A stretch of DNA of 64,000 nt, taken from assembly GCA_963970005.1 (NCBI GenBank), contig CAXAMN010003825.1, positions 62,001 to 126,000 on the forward strand. The letters are read 5' to 3'. The translations under genes were made by a program, and so were the position numbers. This document shows positions 31,257 to 41,389 of the stretch, one piece after another (position 1 is the first letter of the stretch; each line of letters begins with the position of its first letter). The notes under the pieces were generated by a model. The model searched no databases, was not told the origin of the DNA, and was given only the letters and a program-made list of their open reading frames with translations. The stretch is from Durusdinium trenchii. Lineage: Eukaryota > Sar > Dinophyceae > Suessiales > Symbiodiniaceae.

Positions 31257-33175
31257 ACAGTCCAAGAGGGAGCCCGAATTCCAAGGGGGGTTTTGTTTTC
31301 ATCAATAGAAGAAATTCAAGAGAGAATTGTACTAGTAGCTTCTTGTTACTAGTAACGATGGCCTTCAACCTACTTGCGATGGCCTCCACCCAATAGAGTC
31401 TTAGATAGCTTCACGATGTTTCCAGATAAACATACCTAAAACAAAGCACGTTCAAGTCGGGGATTCACCTTTGGTTCCTTCGGGTTTACCATCATCCAAC
31501 ATCCATAGAATTTCCTGTGGTAGGAGGCCGACGGCCAGAAGGAGGCCGACGCCGAGAAGGGCACGCCACAGGATGGGATTGTGTTTTTTCTCTCATTGGT
31601 AGGCAGCTGCTTTCCGGGAACCAAAGATTCACTGGATGAGCACTATAGGGTCAACAGTAGTTTGTTGGTTTTGCATGATTTGTTTAACAGAGCTTAATGT
31701 TTTTGAATACAAATGACCAGACCATGTCATATTTATCTAATAGTTCTGTTGGTCTTTGCAAGTGCTGGTTGGATGCACATTAGTGTCCTGGAGCCCCCCT
31801 GAAGCCAAAACTTCGAGTAGTGACTAGTGCAATCATCTAAGTCGGATCAACCATCTTTTGCCAATCATGAACCAGAAGTTCCCTTATATGTTTGTGCTCC
31901 AGTCACAGAAATCCTCACCTTCTGAAGGGCTTCACATGCACCCGAACAAAACCCTCAAAGGTCAAACAGCTTGGCCACACGGTCAAAGCCGTGACCGCTG
32001 CAGGAGTCGGAGAACGATGCGGCGAAGAGCAGCGAGCCAAAGGACCTCCAGCGAGCGATCCTTTCTGAGGATCCAACGAACCTATTTCGCTCAGAGCAGT
32101 GCTGACCTGCCGCTGTGCTGCTGAATTCATGTTGACCTTTGAATTAATAAACGCGGGTGTCACTGTTTGAAAGATAGGGAAACCCTAAGAAAAGTTTATC
32201 ACAGATTCTAAGAAAGGAGTTTGATAGGGAAATGAAATGACCCTTTATTAAAATGAAAGGGAGTTTGAATTAGAATTGAACTTGAAGTACATTATAGAAC
32301 TGAATTTGAATCAAGTTAGAACTGAATCATAATTAAACATACAATTTTAGGATTTACGTAATTAGAATTGAATTAGAATAGTGTGTTAATTGGTTTTAGT
32401 GTTTAGTACTATTTAGGGGGGGTTATCAATCAGTTCCGGGAGTTGGAGGACATAGGATACAGGATCGATAGTAGGATCGATATGGTGTGTGAAGGTACAG
32501 TGTTTTTTCAGTTTGGTGCCCCGAAGTGATCGATTTCAATCCTGAAAGATCATTGCAAAGTCTACCCCATGTGCACCATGTAAAGCACATCACTAGGCTT
32601 CCTCGACCTAAGCACCTCAATGAACAATGTTTCCTTTGAGTTATGTTGGACAGAATGCCGGCGTTTTAGCAGAACAGACCATCGGAACTCCACTCACAAA
32701 AAGCAGCATAGCATAGCATAGCATAGCACTTGCCTGATGGAGTCTACTTTTTCTCCGCCAGGTGCCAGGAGTTTGGTTGATACCCCGTCCCCCCTTGGAC
32801 GGTCCCGTTGAGGGCTGACTCCAGAGTGGCGACTGAAGCACCACACATCAAATCTACATCATACACACATGAGAAAGGATCAAATCCTTACGACATAGGT
32901 CCAAATACAGTAGTCCGAGGGTCCCCCGCCCTGGCACGGAATTCCGCAAGGACGAAAAGCGTCCCCTGCCGGAGGATGGCCACTTGAAGAGCCACCAGGA
33001 CGAGTTCTGCGCCACCGGTGTTCTTTGGAACAAAAAGAACGGAGAACCAAGAAGGGTTTCATGTTCTGAAGATGGGAACTCTGGATGAAATGATACCGCC
33101 TAGCATCACTTCTCTTATTTTAAGAGGTATGCGGTATAGATGACAGTTGAATCGTTGTCCTTGGTTTTTCCCCAG
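31257..33175. other. Non-coding, AT-rich in the middle
   Basis: 31328-31392 carries the AACAAGAAGCTACTAG and GATGGCCTCCAACCTA dispersed repeats. 32160-32420 is AT-rich with degenerate GAATTGAA repetition. 32706-32728 is a GCATA microsatellite. An imperfect 46-nt stem-loop (ATACCGC...GCGGTAT) lies at 33091-33136. Confidence 0.5.
32706..32728. repeat. GCATA pentanucleotide microsatellite
   Basis: Four and a half GCATA units. Confidence 0.9.
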
Positions 33176-33299
33176 GTCAATGCTCTATTGTTTTCTGTCG
33201 TTTGAGCGCGCAAATCATTGATCTCGCATGTTGGGTGGGCATTATCTCGGGTGTTGTTGTGCTGCGCGCCTTTTCGAAGGCTTGCCTCACCTATGACTC
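33176..33299 (+). CDS. Candidate internal exon with a hydrophobic segment
   Basis: Very good acceptor (TTGTCCTTGGTTTTTCCCCAG) and donor (GACTC|GTGAGT). Frame QCSIVFCRLSAQIIDLACWV then GIISGVVVLRAFSKACLTYD; the middle (IIDLACWVGIISGVVVL) could span a membrane. Enters in phase 2 and leaves two bases. Confidence 0.5.
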
Positions 33300-33312
33300 G
33301 TGAGTATTTCAG

Positions 33313-33427
33313 CTAGAGAGCCGCCAGGAGTTTTTGGCGCACTATGGTGAGCAGACGGGTGACGTCCCAAGCCTGTGCCACCCTTTGGTGTGGGCTGTGG
33401 GCTGCAGAGGGCGGCTGTCTTCGAGGG
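33313..33427 (+). CDS. Candidate exon overlapping the presumed intron start of its neighbour
   Basis: After AGTATTTCAG, phase 0, the frame reads LESRQEFLAHYGEQTGDVPS then LCHPLVWAVGCRGRLSSR, donor AGGG|GTGCCT. It lies 13 bp behind the previous exon and is not in phase with it, so only one of the two edges can be right. Confidence 0.35.
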
Positions 33428-34280
33428 GTGCCTTCATCACGACCAAGAGAACACGGATGTTTGGGTTTGGTTTGTTCATGTTCTAGATTCTAAATCAGCA
33501 CGAGTCTCACAGCCAACAAGAGCTACAAAACCTTTGGGTTTCTCCCAGCCGTTCATTAATGGGTACCTTTGACTATAGTGGACACCATACAACTGCCATG
33601 AATCAACTGCCCATCTCAGACGCTTCAGTACAGAAATGAACGAAAGAACCACAAAAGTAAGGCAACCAGTTTGACTCACGTTTGGTTGGATCATTTCTTT
33701 CCAGCTCCCCTTCATCAACGTGCTTCCAACGGACACTGATGTCCTCCCTCGGCGAATGAGGTCAGAGCAAGTGGGAAGACGCCGAGCACCTCGAGGCCTT
33801 CGGGTGTCGCTTTGGTTGCTGCGCAAAAGACGCGTAAACGACCTACTGCAGTTGTTTGAGTAGCGAGTAGTGGCCAGAGAATCATGGTACTCACGGAGAA
33901 GATGTATTCAAGGTGCACCAAGGGTTCGAGTGAAACGATTTTGCTGAGGGCCTATACAGTGACTTCATAAAGCATATTATATATTTATATATAAAGCAAT
34001 AAAAAGCCTCTACTGGTTCTACATGGGACCGGAGGGGTGACCGAGGCCATGCAAATTGATTTTTCCGCTTGGCCCAAGTCAATTGCCATGCAGCAACTAG
34101 GCTAAACTGGGAGGTACTGCAAATGGTGCACGACCTGGATGTGTTGCGAAGGCCCTTGAAACCAGAATAATACCATTCGATCCAGATTCCGCTTCAAAAT
34201 GGACCAGGACGTAGTTGCGCAGTTGTCAGATTTACAGAATGTACCATCAGTATAGACAACAAAAAGAATACATGTTCAGC
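33428..34280. other. Non-coding stretch
   Basis: Overlapping short frames on both strands without clear edges. TA-rich spot at 33970-33995. Confidence 0.3.
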
Positions 34281-34284
34281 CTGG

Positions 34285-34467
34285 TTGCTTGTCGTGCACG
34301 CTACTCGCACTGGCTTCCACTGGCAGTTTCGCCCAACAGGAGCGCCGACTGGGCTCCGATCAGAAGAAGCCGGAGGGCTCGGGTTCGGGCTCCGGCTCGA
34401 GCAAGTGGTCAGTGAGGGCTCGGCGCTCGGCTGCGGCACCGATGACTTGTGTAGTTGGTGTGCTTAG
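34285..34467 (+). CDS. Weak coding-like GC island
   Basis: Frame TRTGFHWQFRPTGAPTGLRS then EEAGGLGFGLRLEQVVSEGS. A second plus frame (GSDQKKPEGSGSGSGSSKWS) is also open. No firm edges. Confidence 0.3.
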   Translation: MLVVHATRTGFHWQFRPTGAPTGLRSEEAGGLGFGLRLEQVVSEGSALGCGTDDLCSWCA

Positions 34468-34893
34468 TTGGTTGCCTGTGCCCCGAAAAGAAACGGCCAC
34501 ACCCGGTGGTTTCGCAAAGCAGCAAAACTTGTTTGATCCTTTTTGGGTTAAGGAACGCCACTATTATTCTTGAGGAAGCTTTGGGAGAGAGCGCCACGGA
34601 TTCCTCTTTACTGGTACTGTTGTTCTGAAGTTCTTCAGTTTTGTTACGGAAGCACCGGTGGTGAAGCCACAAATGCGGCCCCTGATCGACGGACGACGGA
34701 CCCATGCATGGGACATAAATCGAATACTCCGCAAAACAATCAATCCACTGCCCCACGACCTTCCCTTGCGACTGGTCTTTGAAACATCGAAGTCACATCC
34801 TCAAACCTCATGAGCATCATCCATCAAACTGAGTCTCCAACCACTGCACCTTTGCCACTTCACCACCCTCATCGTGCCCAGATTTCAACATGC

Positions 34894-35202
34894 CATACGA
34901 GGTACACCTATGATGCCTGGCAGAAGGCCTTCGGCCCCAGTGGCTGGGACGAGGCGCCGCCCACCGCGCCGTTGAAGCTCCAAGAGATGAATGCCCGGGT
35001 GCCCAGAAACTCAAAAAAACTGAAGTCAAACCCAATAGGGATGGCCTCCAATCTAAGAGTGATGGCCTCCAACCTAGTAGCTCCAAGAGAATTTGATGGA
35101 GTTGGTGTGAACATGTGGGACCATGTCACAGTACTCGTAGAATCCGAAGAGGAAAAGAGACATGAGGATCGAGATCTTGCCCATAGTGTGCCCAACAATT
35201 AA
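34894..35202 (+). CDS. Candidate exon with embedded MASNL repeat
   Basis: Frame TRYTYDAWQKAFGPSGWDEA then PPTAPLKLQEMNARVPRNSK; at 35039-35086 it reads through the GATGGCCTCCAA repeat twice (MASNLRVMASNLVAPREF) and ends with an acidic tail (VLVESEEEKRHEDRDLAHSV) at TAA. The N-terminal part has G/C-rich third positions. Confidence 0.45.
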   Translation, partial: HTRYTYDAWQKAFGPSGWDEAPPTAPLKLQEMNARVPRNSKKLKSNPIGMASNLRVMASNLVAPREFDGVGVNMWDHVTVLVESEEEKRHEDRDLAHSVPNN

Positions 35203-36044
35203 AAGATTTTGAGATGATGTGTTAGATGGTGAGGGTCAAGTCTGCTCATAGCTTGTGTGGAAAGATGGCCTCACCGCCCCAAAGGAGGTTCCCCCTCATG
35301 CAAAACAGCCGGACGGTGTATGTACAGGGGCTCAGATCCAAACGAAGCTCTGGGAATGTTTGCTTTTCTGAGGTCCTAAGGCATTGATTGCACAATGTTT
35401 CTGGAACTTGCTGCTTGTGTTTCTGGGTCTTTGCTCTAAGGATGGGTTGCCCTTCCCTTTGCCCGTTGAGTCTTCGTGCGTATTCATATTTTTATAAGCT
35501 CAGCCTTGGAAAGTTGAAAGTTCAAAGTGTCGTCATCATTGGGAAACTTGAGGGTTCGGTTTCCTGGCCAAAATCACTCGCCTTTTTGGGGACGTGTGTG
35601 ATTGGTGCAGGAGAACCAGGTTAGCTTGAAAGATGCTTGATTGTTTTAACCATGTCGAGTGAATACCCGGAATACCCCTCTCGGCTCGTGACAAGTTTGC
35701 CTGGCTAAGGAACTGACTGTGGGAAACACTGAAGCAGAAAACTCGGAAGGTACGGGCGCAGGAAGGGCGCAGGGAGAATTGGAGCCATTTTCAGGAGATC
35801 CAGAAAACATGTTTGGTCGACGTCAGAGTCAGAGGTGTGAGAAATCCCTTTGAAAGCGGATGTTCTGTAAGCCATTTCGTCCACCGACGTGCAGAAGTCC
35901 ATGAGTGAGGTTTGTTTGGTCATTGGATTGTCACTGTACTTACCCTCTAACTCACTAAGCATTGCAGTGGAAATGGAACCTTTCGATAACTATTTTAATT
36001 ACTGTATCTATTTTCCTCTACAAACAGGGTTGTGTCAAGAATTA
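35203..36044. other. Non-coding stretch before the second composite repeat
   Basis: No splice-supported open block recognised. Confidence 0.35.
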
Positions 36045-36365
36045 TTCCCGAAAGCATTGCGAAGGGTTCTTCCGGAAAATCCTTTGAACACTGACACTTC
36101 GACACTTACACTTCGACACTCACACTGACACACTTACACTTCGACACTCACACTGACACACACACACACACACACTGGAAGAGCGAAAGCATCCAAGTGC
36201 GAAGTATGCCAGGGTCAAAGTATGCAAGTGTGAGTATGCAAGCAAGTGCGAGTATGGAAAATATGGAAAAGTAGCACGGGAGATGTCCTAATGAAAAAAC
36301 ATTTCCCCACTTTATAAATTCTCTCTTAAAGGCGGAGTGTGGGACGAACAGCGTCAACCGAAAGT
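36045..36365 (+). repeat. Head of composite dispersed repeat, copy B
   Basis: Same order as 6776-7100: TTCCCGAAAGCATTGCGAAG, CACTT/CA microsatellite (CA run at 36156-36174), GAGCGAAAGCATCCAAGTGC, GTATGCAAG repetition, then the block ending in GACGAACAGCGTCAACCG. Microsatellite lengths differ, the rest is nearly identical. Confidence 0.88.
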
Positions 36366-36540
36366 GCAACCCTCTGCGGAGATCGTGCGTGTGGAGTGCG
36401 CGAAATGCAGGCGAGAGTGTGATTTGTCCGGTCCGCGCGCAACCCTCTGCGGAGATCGTGCGTGTCGAGTGCGCGAGATGCAGGCGAGAGTGCGATTTGC
36501 CGGCTGTGCGCGCAACCCTCTGCGGAGATCGTGCGTGTCG
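36366..36540 (+). repeat. 73-bp tandem array, 2.4 copies
   Basis: Same unit as 7101-7663; starts at 36366, 36439 and 36512, exact 73-bp spacing. Breaks off in the third unit after GTGCGTGTCGA. Confidence 0.95.
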
Positions 36541-36580
36541 ATAGCCACGCAAAGACTTTGGCTGACAACAGGCAGTGGAA

Positions 36581-36975
36581 GCCAGCTTGCTGGCTGCCAT
36601 TGTCCAGATGGAAAGCCAGCACGTTGGCTACCATCATAGTTGAAGTGGGTAAGCCAGCACGCTGGCTGCCATCATAGTTGAAGTGGGTAAGCCAGCACGC
36701 TGGCTGGCATTGTTGAGATGGCAAAGCCAGCACGCTGGCTACCATCATAGTTGAAGTGGGTATGAGCCAGCACGCTGGCTACCATCATAGTTGAAGTGGG
36801 TAAGCCAGCACGCTGGCTGCCATTGTTGAGATGGCAAAGCCAGCACGCTGGCTACCATCATAGTTGAAGTGGGTAAGCCAGCACGCTGGCTGCCATTGTC
36901 CAGATGGCAAAGCCAGCACGCTGGCTGCCATCATAGTTGCAGTGGGTAAGCCAGCACGCTGGCTGCCATTGTCCC
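36581..36975. repeat. Palindromic GCCAGCACGCTGGC array, 73-bp higher-order period
   Basis: Eleven AGCCAGC/GCTGGCT dyads begin at 36581, 36615, 36653, 36691, 36726, 36766, 36804, 36839, 36877, 36912 and 36950. Most spacings alternate 38 bp (ACCATCATAGTTGAAGTGGG spacer) and 35 bp (GCCATTGTTGAGATGGCAAA spacer), giving 73 bp per pair. The array restarts at 38244 and enters the gap. Confidence 0.95.
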
Positions 36976-36989
36976 CTTACCAGCAGCCC

Positions 36990-37520
36990 AAATGCTCACG
37001 ACGATGAGCTGGCGAGCTGAACGACCAGAGCATACGAAAACATGCGCAGTGCCTGCTATGTGTCACCTCGTGCTACTTTGTTGCATGTTTCTGTGGGAGA
37101 GGCGATTGGAAAATGAGCAGCATAGTGGTTCTCAACTACATCTAGAGCGAAGCACATGTCACCCTCAGAGCGCCTGTGCCAACAGACTGTGCGTTTTCCG
37201 TGACTGACCTTTCAGGGCTCACAGTGACATTGCAGAAGTCTCCATACAACTTGGGCCAACTACCACAATATCAACTCAACAGCAATGAAGAATATACTAG
37301 CAAGAAGTTTGAACGCGCCCCACAAGCTTTTGCAATATTCATTTCCCACATAAACCTTTACCAGGCAAACCGAGCCTTCTTATGGCTATGCATGCGCTAT
37401 TTACTACTTTACAGCCCACTAGCTCGTAGGTCTCCCTCTTTGCCCAGCCATCATGCCAGGGAACCTTGGCATTGTTGACGACCACTTCTTCAGCGTCAAC
37501 CAGGATGACCAGAGACAGGT
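36990..37520. repeat. Segmental tandem duplication, unit 1
   Basis: Matches 37845-38215 in the same order: CAGTGCCTGCTATGTGTCAC, CATAGTGGTT, CTCAACAGCAATGA, CCACAAGCTTTTGCAAT and the exon at 37448. Flanks are diverged with indels. Begins with the 19-base hairpin motif GCTCACGACGATGAGCTGG. Confidence 0.8.
37448..37518 (+). CDS. Duplicated candidate exon, copy 1
   Basis: Acceptor CTCCCTCTTTGCCCAG, frame IMPGNLGIVDDHFFSVNQDD then QRQ, donor AGACAG|GTGTGC. 70 of 71 bases equal copy 2 at 38119; the single change (AGA/AGG) is synonymous. Without splicing the frame continues to 37755 (WSYGSRTYHDDQPELIHERW). The opposite strand is also open (192 codons). Confidence 0.48.
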
Positions 37521-37844
37521 GTGCCTCTGTTGGTCCTATGGAAGCAGGACATACCATGACGACCAGCCAGAGCTCATCCATGAAAGATGGCCAAACCAGT
37601 CCATAGCAACCAGATGCTGGGTTGCCCATGGAGAAACCTGGCAGTTTTGGCGAGTGGTCCAGTGGTCCAGTGGATGGGAAGACTGGGTTAGGAACAACAG
37701 CCGCAACTTCACAGATGCCTACACCATCCAGATCTGCTTCGGGGGGACGCGCTAGACCCAACCAACTGTGTGTCTCATACCGTGACTTCTTCCTGATATA
37801 TTCTGTGTGGACGTCGTTCTGCGGAAGCACAACGCTATCCTTGC

Positions 37845-38215
37845 TGTGTACAAAGACTAGTCGCGAGCCGAACAACGAGAGTGCGCTAAAACATCTACAG
37901 TGCCTGCTGTGTGTCACTTCACGCTACTTTGTCGCGTTTTTCTCTGAGACAGTCAATTTCTCTGAGACAGTCAATTACTCAATGACAAGCATAGTGGTTG
38001 GTTATACTAAAACATCTACTCAACAGCAGTGACGAATATACTTGGAAGAAGGTTCACGCAACCCACAAGCTTTTGCAATCGCACATGAACCAGAGCCTTC
38101 TTATTCTTCTTTGCCCAGCCATCATGCCAGGGAACCTTGGCATTGTTGACGACCACTTCTTCAGCGTCAACCAGGATGACCAGAGGCAGATGATTCACAC
38201 GTTATTGTTCAGTCT
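37845..38215. repeat. Segmental tandem duplication, unit 2
   Basis: Second copy of 36990-37520, shorter by internal deletions, with a local TCTCTGAGACAGTCAATT duplication at 37940-37976. It is followed, as in unit order 1, by the GCCAGC dyad array (38244 onward). Confidence 0.8.
38119..38189 (+). CDS. Duplicated candidate exon, copy 2
   Basis: Same 71-bp exon as 37448-37518, acceptor TTCTTCTTTGCCCAG. The base after the exon is A instead of G, so the GT donor is lost; a GA donor (GGCA|GATGAT), a class reported for dinoflagellates, could replace it. Otherwise a dead copy. Confidence 0.42.
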
Positions 38216-38243
38216 GCAGTGCGGCATGTGGTGATGCAATTGT

Positions 38244-38329
38244 TGAGATGGCAAAGCCAGAACGCTGGCTAGCATCATAGTCGAAGTGGGTAAGCCAGCA
38301 CGCTGGCTGCCATTGTCCAGATGGCAAAG
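38244..38329. repeat. GCCAGC dyad array, second block, truncated by gap
   Basis: Dyads at 38256 and 38294 with the same 38-bp spacer as 36581-36975; continues into N. Confidence 0.9.
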
Positions 38330-39275
38330 NNNNNNNNNNNNNNNNNNNNNNNNNNNNNNNNNNNNNNNNNNNNNNNNNNNNNNNNNNNNNNNNNNNNNNN
38401 NNNNNNNNNNNNNNNNNNNNNNNNNNNNNNNNNNNNNNNNNNNNNNNNNNNNNNNNNNNNNNNNNNNNNNNNNNNNNNNNNNNNNNNNNNNNNNNNNNNN
38501 NNNNNNNNNNNNNNNNNNNNNNNNNNNNNNNNNNNNNNNNNNNNNNNNNNNNNNNNNNNNNNNNNNNNNNNNNNNNNNNNNNNNNNNNNNNNNNNNNNNN
38601 NNNNNNNNNNNNNNNNNNNNNNNNNNNNNNNNNNNNNNNNNNNNNNNNNNNNNNNNNNNNNNNNNNNNNNNNNNNNNNNNNNNNNNNNNNNNNNNNNNNN
38701 NNNNNNNNNNNNNNNNNNNNNNNNNNNNNNNNNNNNNNNNNNNNNNNNNNNNNNNNNNNNNNNNNNNNNNNNNNNNNNNNNNNNNNNNNNNNNNNNNNNN
38801 NNNNNNNNNNNNNNNNNNNNNNNNNNNNNNNNNNNNNNNNNNNNNNNNNNNNNNNNNNNNNNNNNNNNNNNNNNNNNNNNNNNNNNNNNNNNNNNNNNNN
38901 NNNNNNNNNNNNNNNNNNNNNNNNNNNNNNNNNNNNNNNNNNNNNNNNNNNNNNNNNNNNNNNNNNNNNNNNNNNNNNNNNNNNNNNNNNNNNNNNNNNN
39001 NNNNNNNNNNNNNNNNNNNNNNNNNNNNNNNNNNNNNNNNNNNNNNNNNNNNNNNNNNNNNNNNNNNNNNNNNNNNNNNNNNNNNNNNNNNNNNNNNNNN
39101 NNNNNNNNNNNNNNNNNNNNNNNNNNNNNNNNNNNNNNNNNNNNNNNNNNNNNNNNNNNNNNNNNNNNNNNNNNNNNNNNNNNNNNNNNNNNNNNNNNNN
39201 NNNNNNNNNNNNNNNNNNNNNNNNNNNNNNNNNNNNNNNNNNNNNNNNNNNNNNNNNNNNNNNNNNNNNNNNNNN
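38330..39275. other. Assembly gap (946 N)
   Basis: Run of N that starts inside the dyad array. Long frames across it are artefacts. Confidence 0.99.
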
Positions 39276-40786
39276 TTTGCTGCCCTAAAACACTCTGTTC
39301 AGGCCACCTTGAAAATAAAGGTGTAGTTGGCACCTTGCTAGGTATAGAGACCCAGGGTAGCTGTAGTGCAGCTACCAGGTATAGTACTTCAAGTTCCCTT
39401 TCCGTCAACCGCTCGATAGCCTCTACGCACAGCAATCCACAGCTTTGAAGTCTCATTCGTGCTTTGAACTTGTGTAGGTGTGTAAGAGGTATAGCAACAT
39501 AGTATTTATACGGACCCAGGCTAGCTTCAGAAGAGCACTCCGATACTTCACTTACAGCACTCCTTGAAGAGCATGAGTCGCTTGCGCATAGCCACCAGAA
39601 ACAAAGGATCTTAGTCTTACTGGAAGTGGAATGAAACACCAGGACCTTCAGAATGACCTCTTTGGAGTCTCCAAGTGACCTCATTCGGGACTAAGTGACT
39701 AAGTGACCTCATTCTGGGATCTCAGACGGTCACTTTGAAGGTCCTGGTAGACACCAAATGATGTCAATGTGGATAGATTTGGCTACGGCCTAAAACATCG
39801 GATTCCATCCAACCCCCCCCCTGTGCAGAGGAAAAATCCGGGCAAAATGACACCGAACCCCTCAATTGCCAGGAAGCGCAGGTTTTTGTTTTGACATGGT
39901 TACCTCTGTGTGGGCAGAACAAGACATGAAGCAGATTCGACACGCGGCCGCAAGCAGCTGCGCGAGCTCATTTGCTTGCTTCGACGCGCAGTTGTCGAGA
40001 AAGGGAAGCGCTGGCTTTCGTTTTGCAGCTTCTCAGGTATTCCCATCATTTGGCTTCCACGATTCTGTCTGTGTGTGTGTGAGCTTTTTGTGTTACAACT
40101 GGGGGTTCAGGGATCCCTTTTGAGCATACGGCGGATGCCCTTGCGGCCCTTGCGGCTGTTTTGCTTAAAAGTGTTTTCCAAAGCGCAAGACACGACTTTG
40201 ATTGAATCTGACTTTTGTGTTTCTTCCTGGCTTACCAGAACATGCCCAATTCTTGTAACCTCAGCGTGCTCTCACTCACTATGCAACGCGGGGCCTTTCT
40301 TTTAAACATATTTTAAAGAGGCCGCTCACAGCTTGATTGTGGGCAATAGGACAGAGGGCAATCTTGGAGAGAGATTCTGACGCACACCTGCACCAATTTG
40401 TCTCTGGTGTCTCACTGTCGAACGTTTTGTCAAGTTCATGTCATGAGGAAACTGTCAGATCCAACAGGTCTTGCCATGTCTTGCCCCTCTTCCCAACCTT
40501 CCTCACCAAGCTTGTGCGGGAAGCGGAGGTGAAGCCAAAGAGCCGAAAGAGGAGGTGGTGCAGGTTCGCTTGAGCGGCACGCGCCACGCACGTGTGACGA
40601 AAGTTTGTTCTGTCGAACACCCAGACCTTTGAATGTGTTTTCCTTTGGAAGTGTGCCGGATGCTGTTTGACTTTTGGATTTGATGCTGATACGTAACTAT
40701 TTGTGCAAGACAAAAGTTGGGATGTGGATGTGTGCGCAGACATTTTTAATCACTCACAAGTGTGCTTACTCTTGGTTTTTTTTAAG
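39276..40786. other. Mostly non-coding, one weak island
   Basis: A GCTAGGTATAG...GCTACCAGGTATAG repetition at 39338-39385. 39890-40060 has open plus frames (RKQLRELICLLRRAVVEKGK) that could be an exon ending at CTTCTCAG|GTATTC, but edges conflict. Confidence 0.35.
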
Positions 40787-40857
40787 GAGCTGTACAGTGC
40801 CTGCGCTGGCCGTGTCGCAACGGCAACACTGAGAAGAGAAATCACATCCGCTTTGGG
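40787..40857 (+). CDS. Candidate internal exon
   Basis: Acceptor TCTTGGTTTTTTTTAAG and donor GGG|GTAAGC. Frame ELYSACAGRVATATLRREIT then SAL, two bases left over. Those are completed in phase by the next candidate at 40898, across an unusually short 40-bp intron. Confidence 0.42.
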
Positions 40858-40897
40858 GTAAGCTCAAGGTTGTCTAGCTCACGTGGGTTGCCATCAG

Positions 40898-41118
40898 GGA
40901 AGAATGTCAGGTCGCAGCGGGCAAATTTCTGGATGAGGTTGGGGAGAAGCAGAGCTTGTCCCAATCAGGGTTCTTTCTGATTGCTGGTGAGGGTGATGAG
41001 GTGAGCTTCAGCAAAGTGGCCTTGATGCCTGCTGTGAGTGAAGCAGTTGAGGGGTTCAAAGCCAGGCGATGTGTTGAAGTTGGTTTTGAAGATGACCCAG
41101 ATCTCCTTCATGCTGGAC
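40898..41118 (+). CDS. Candidate internal exon, about 73 codons
   Basis: Acceptor GGGTTGCCATCAG. Frame EECQVAAGKFLDEVGEKQSL, SQSGFFLIAGEGDEVSFSKV, ALMPAVSEAVEGFKARRCVE, then an acidic end; donor near 41119. Well-balanced composition. Not recognised. Confidence 0.48.
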
Positions 41119-41389
41119 GGTGGTCGTTTTGCACAAGGCTATGAAGCCTATCATGTGAAGTTAGGTGTTTTCCGCAAGACATTACACCAAACAGATCCAA
41201 ACAGTACCTAGCTTCGAAAACCGATTGTGGATATCAATCAGATGGTGCGGATATGCACCAGGATTGATATGGTGTCTTCTAAACAGTACGAGATTCAACG
41301 CATGTGCGAGGCAGATGCAACCGGAACCGTATTGATGGCTACAAGACCTAATAGAACCAGGAAGGGAAGATGTTGGTGTTCTGTAAAAG

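Noticed and set aside
33091-33136. Rho-independent terminator or riboswitch-like hairpin
   Set aside because: The stem is imperfect, and such bacterial signals are not expected in this eukaryotic context.
36581-36975. CRISPR array with palindromic repeats
   Set aside because: The 'spacers' are only two alternating sequences, so this is a minisatellite.
38275-39684. Apparent 469-, 375- and 346-codon frames
   Set aside because: They run through 946 N bases and are artefacts of the assembly gap. The same applies to frames across 7938-8192 and 59578-59977.
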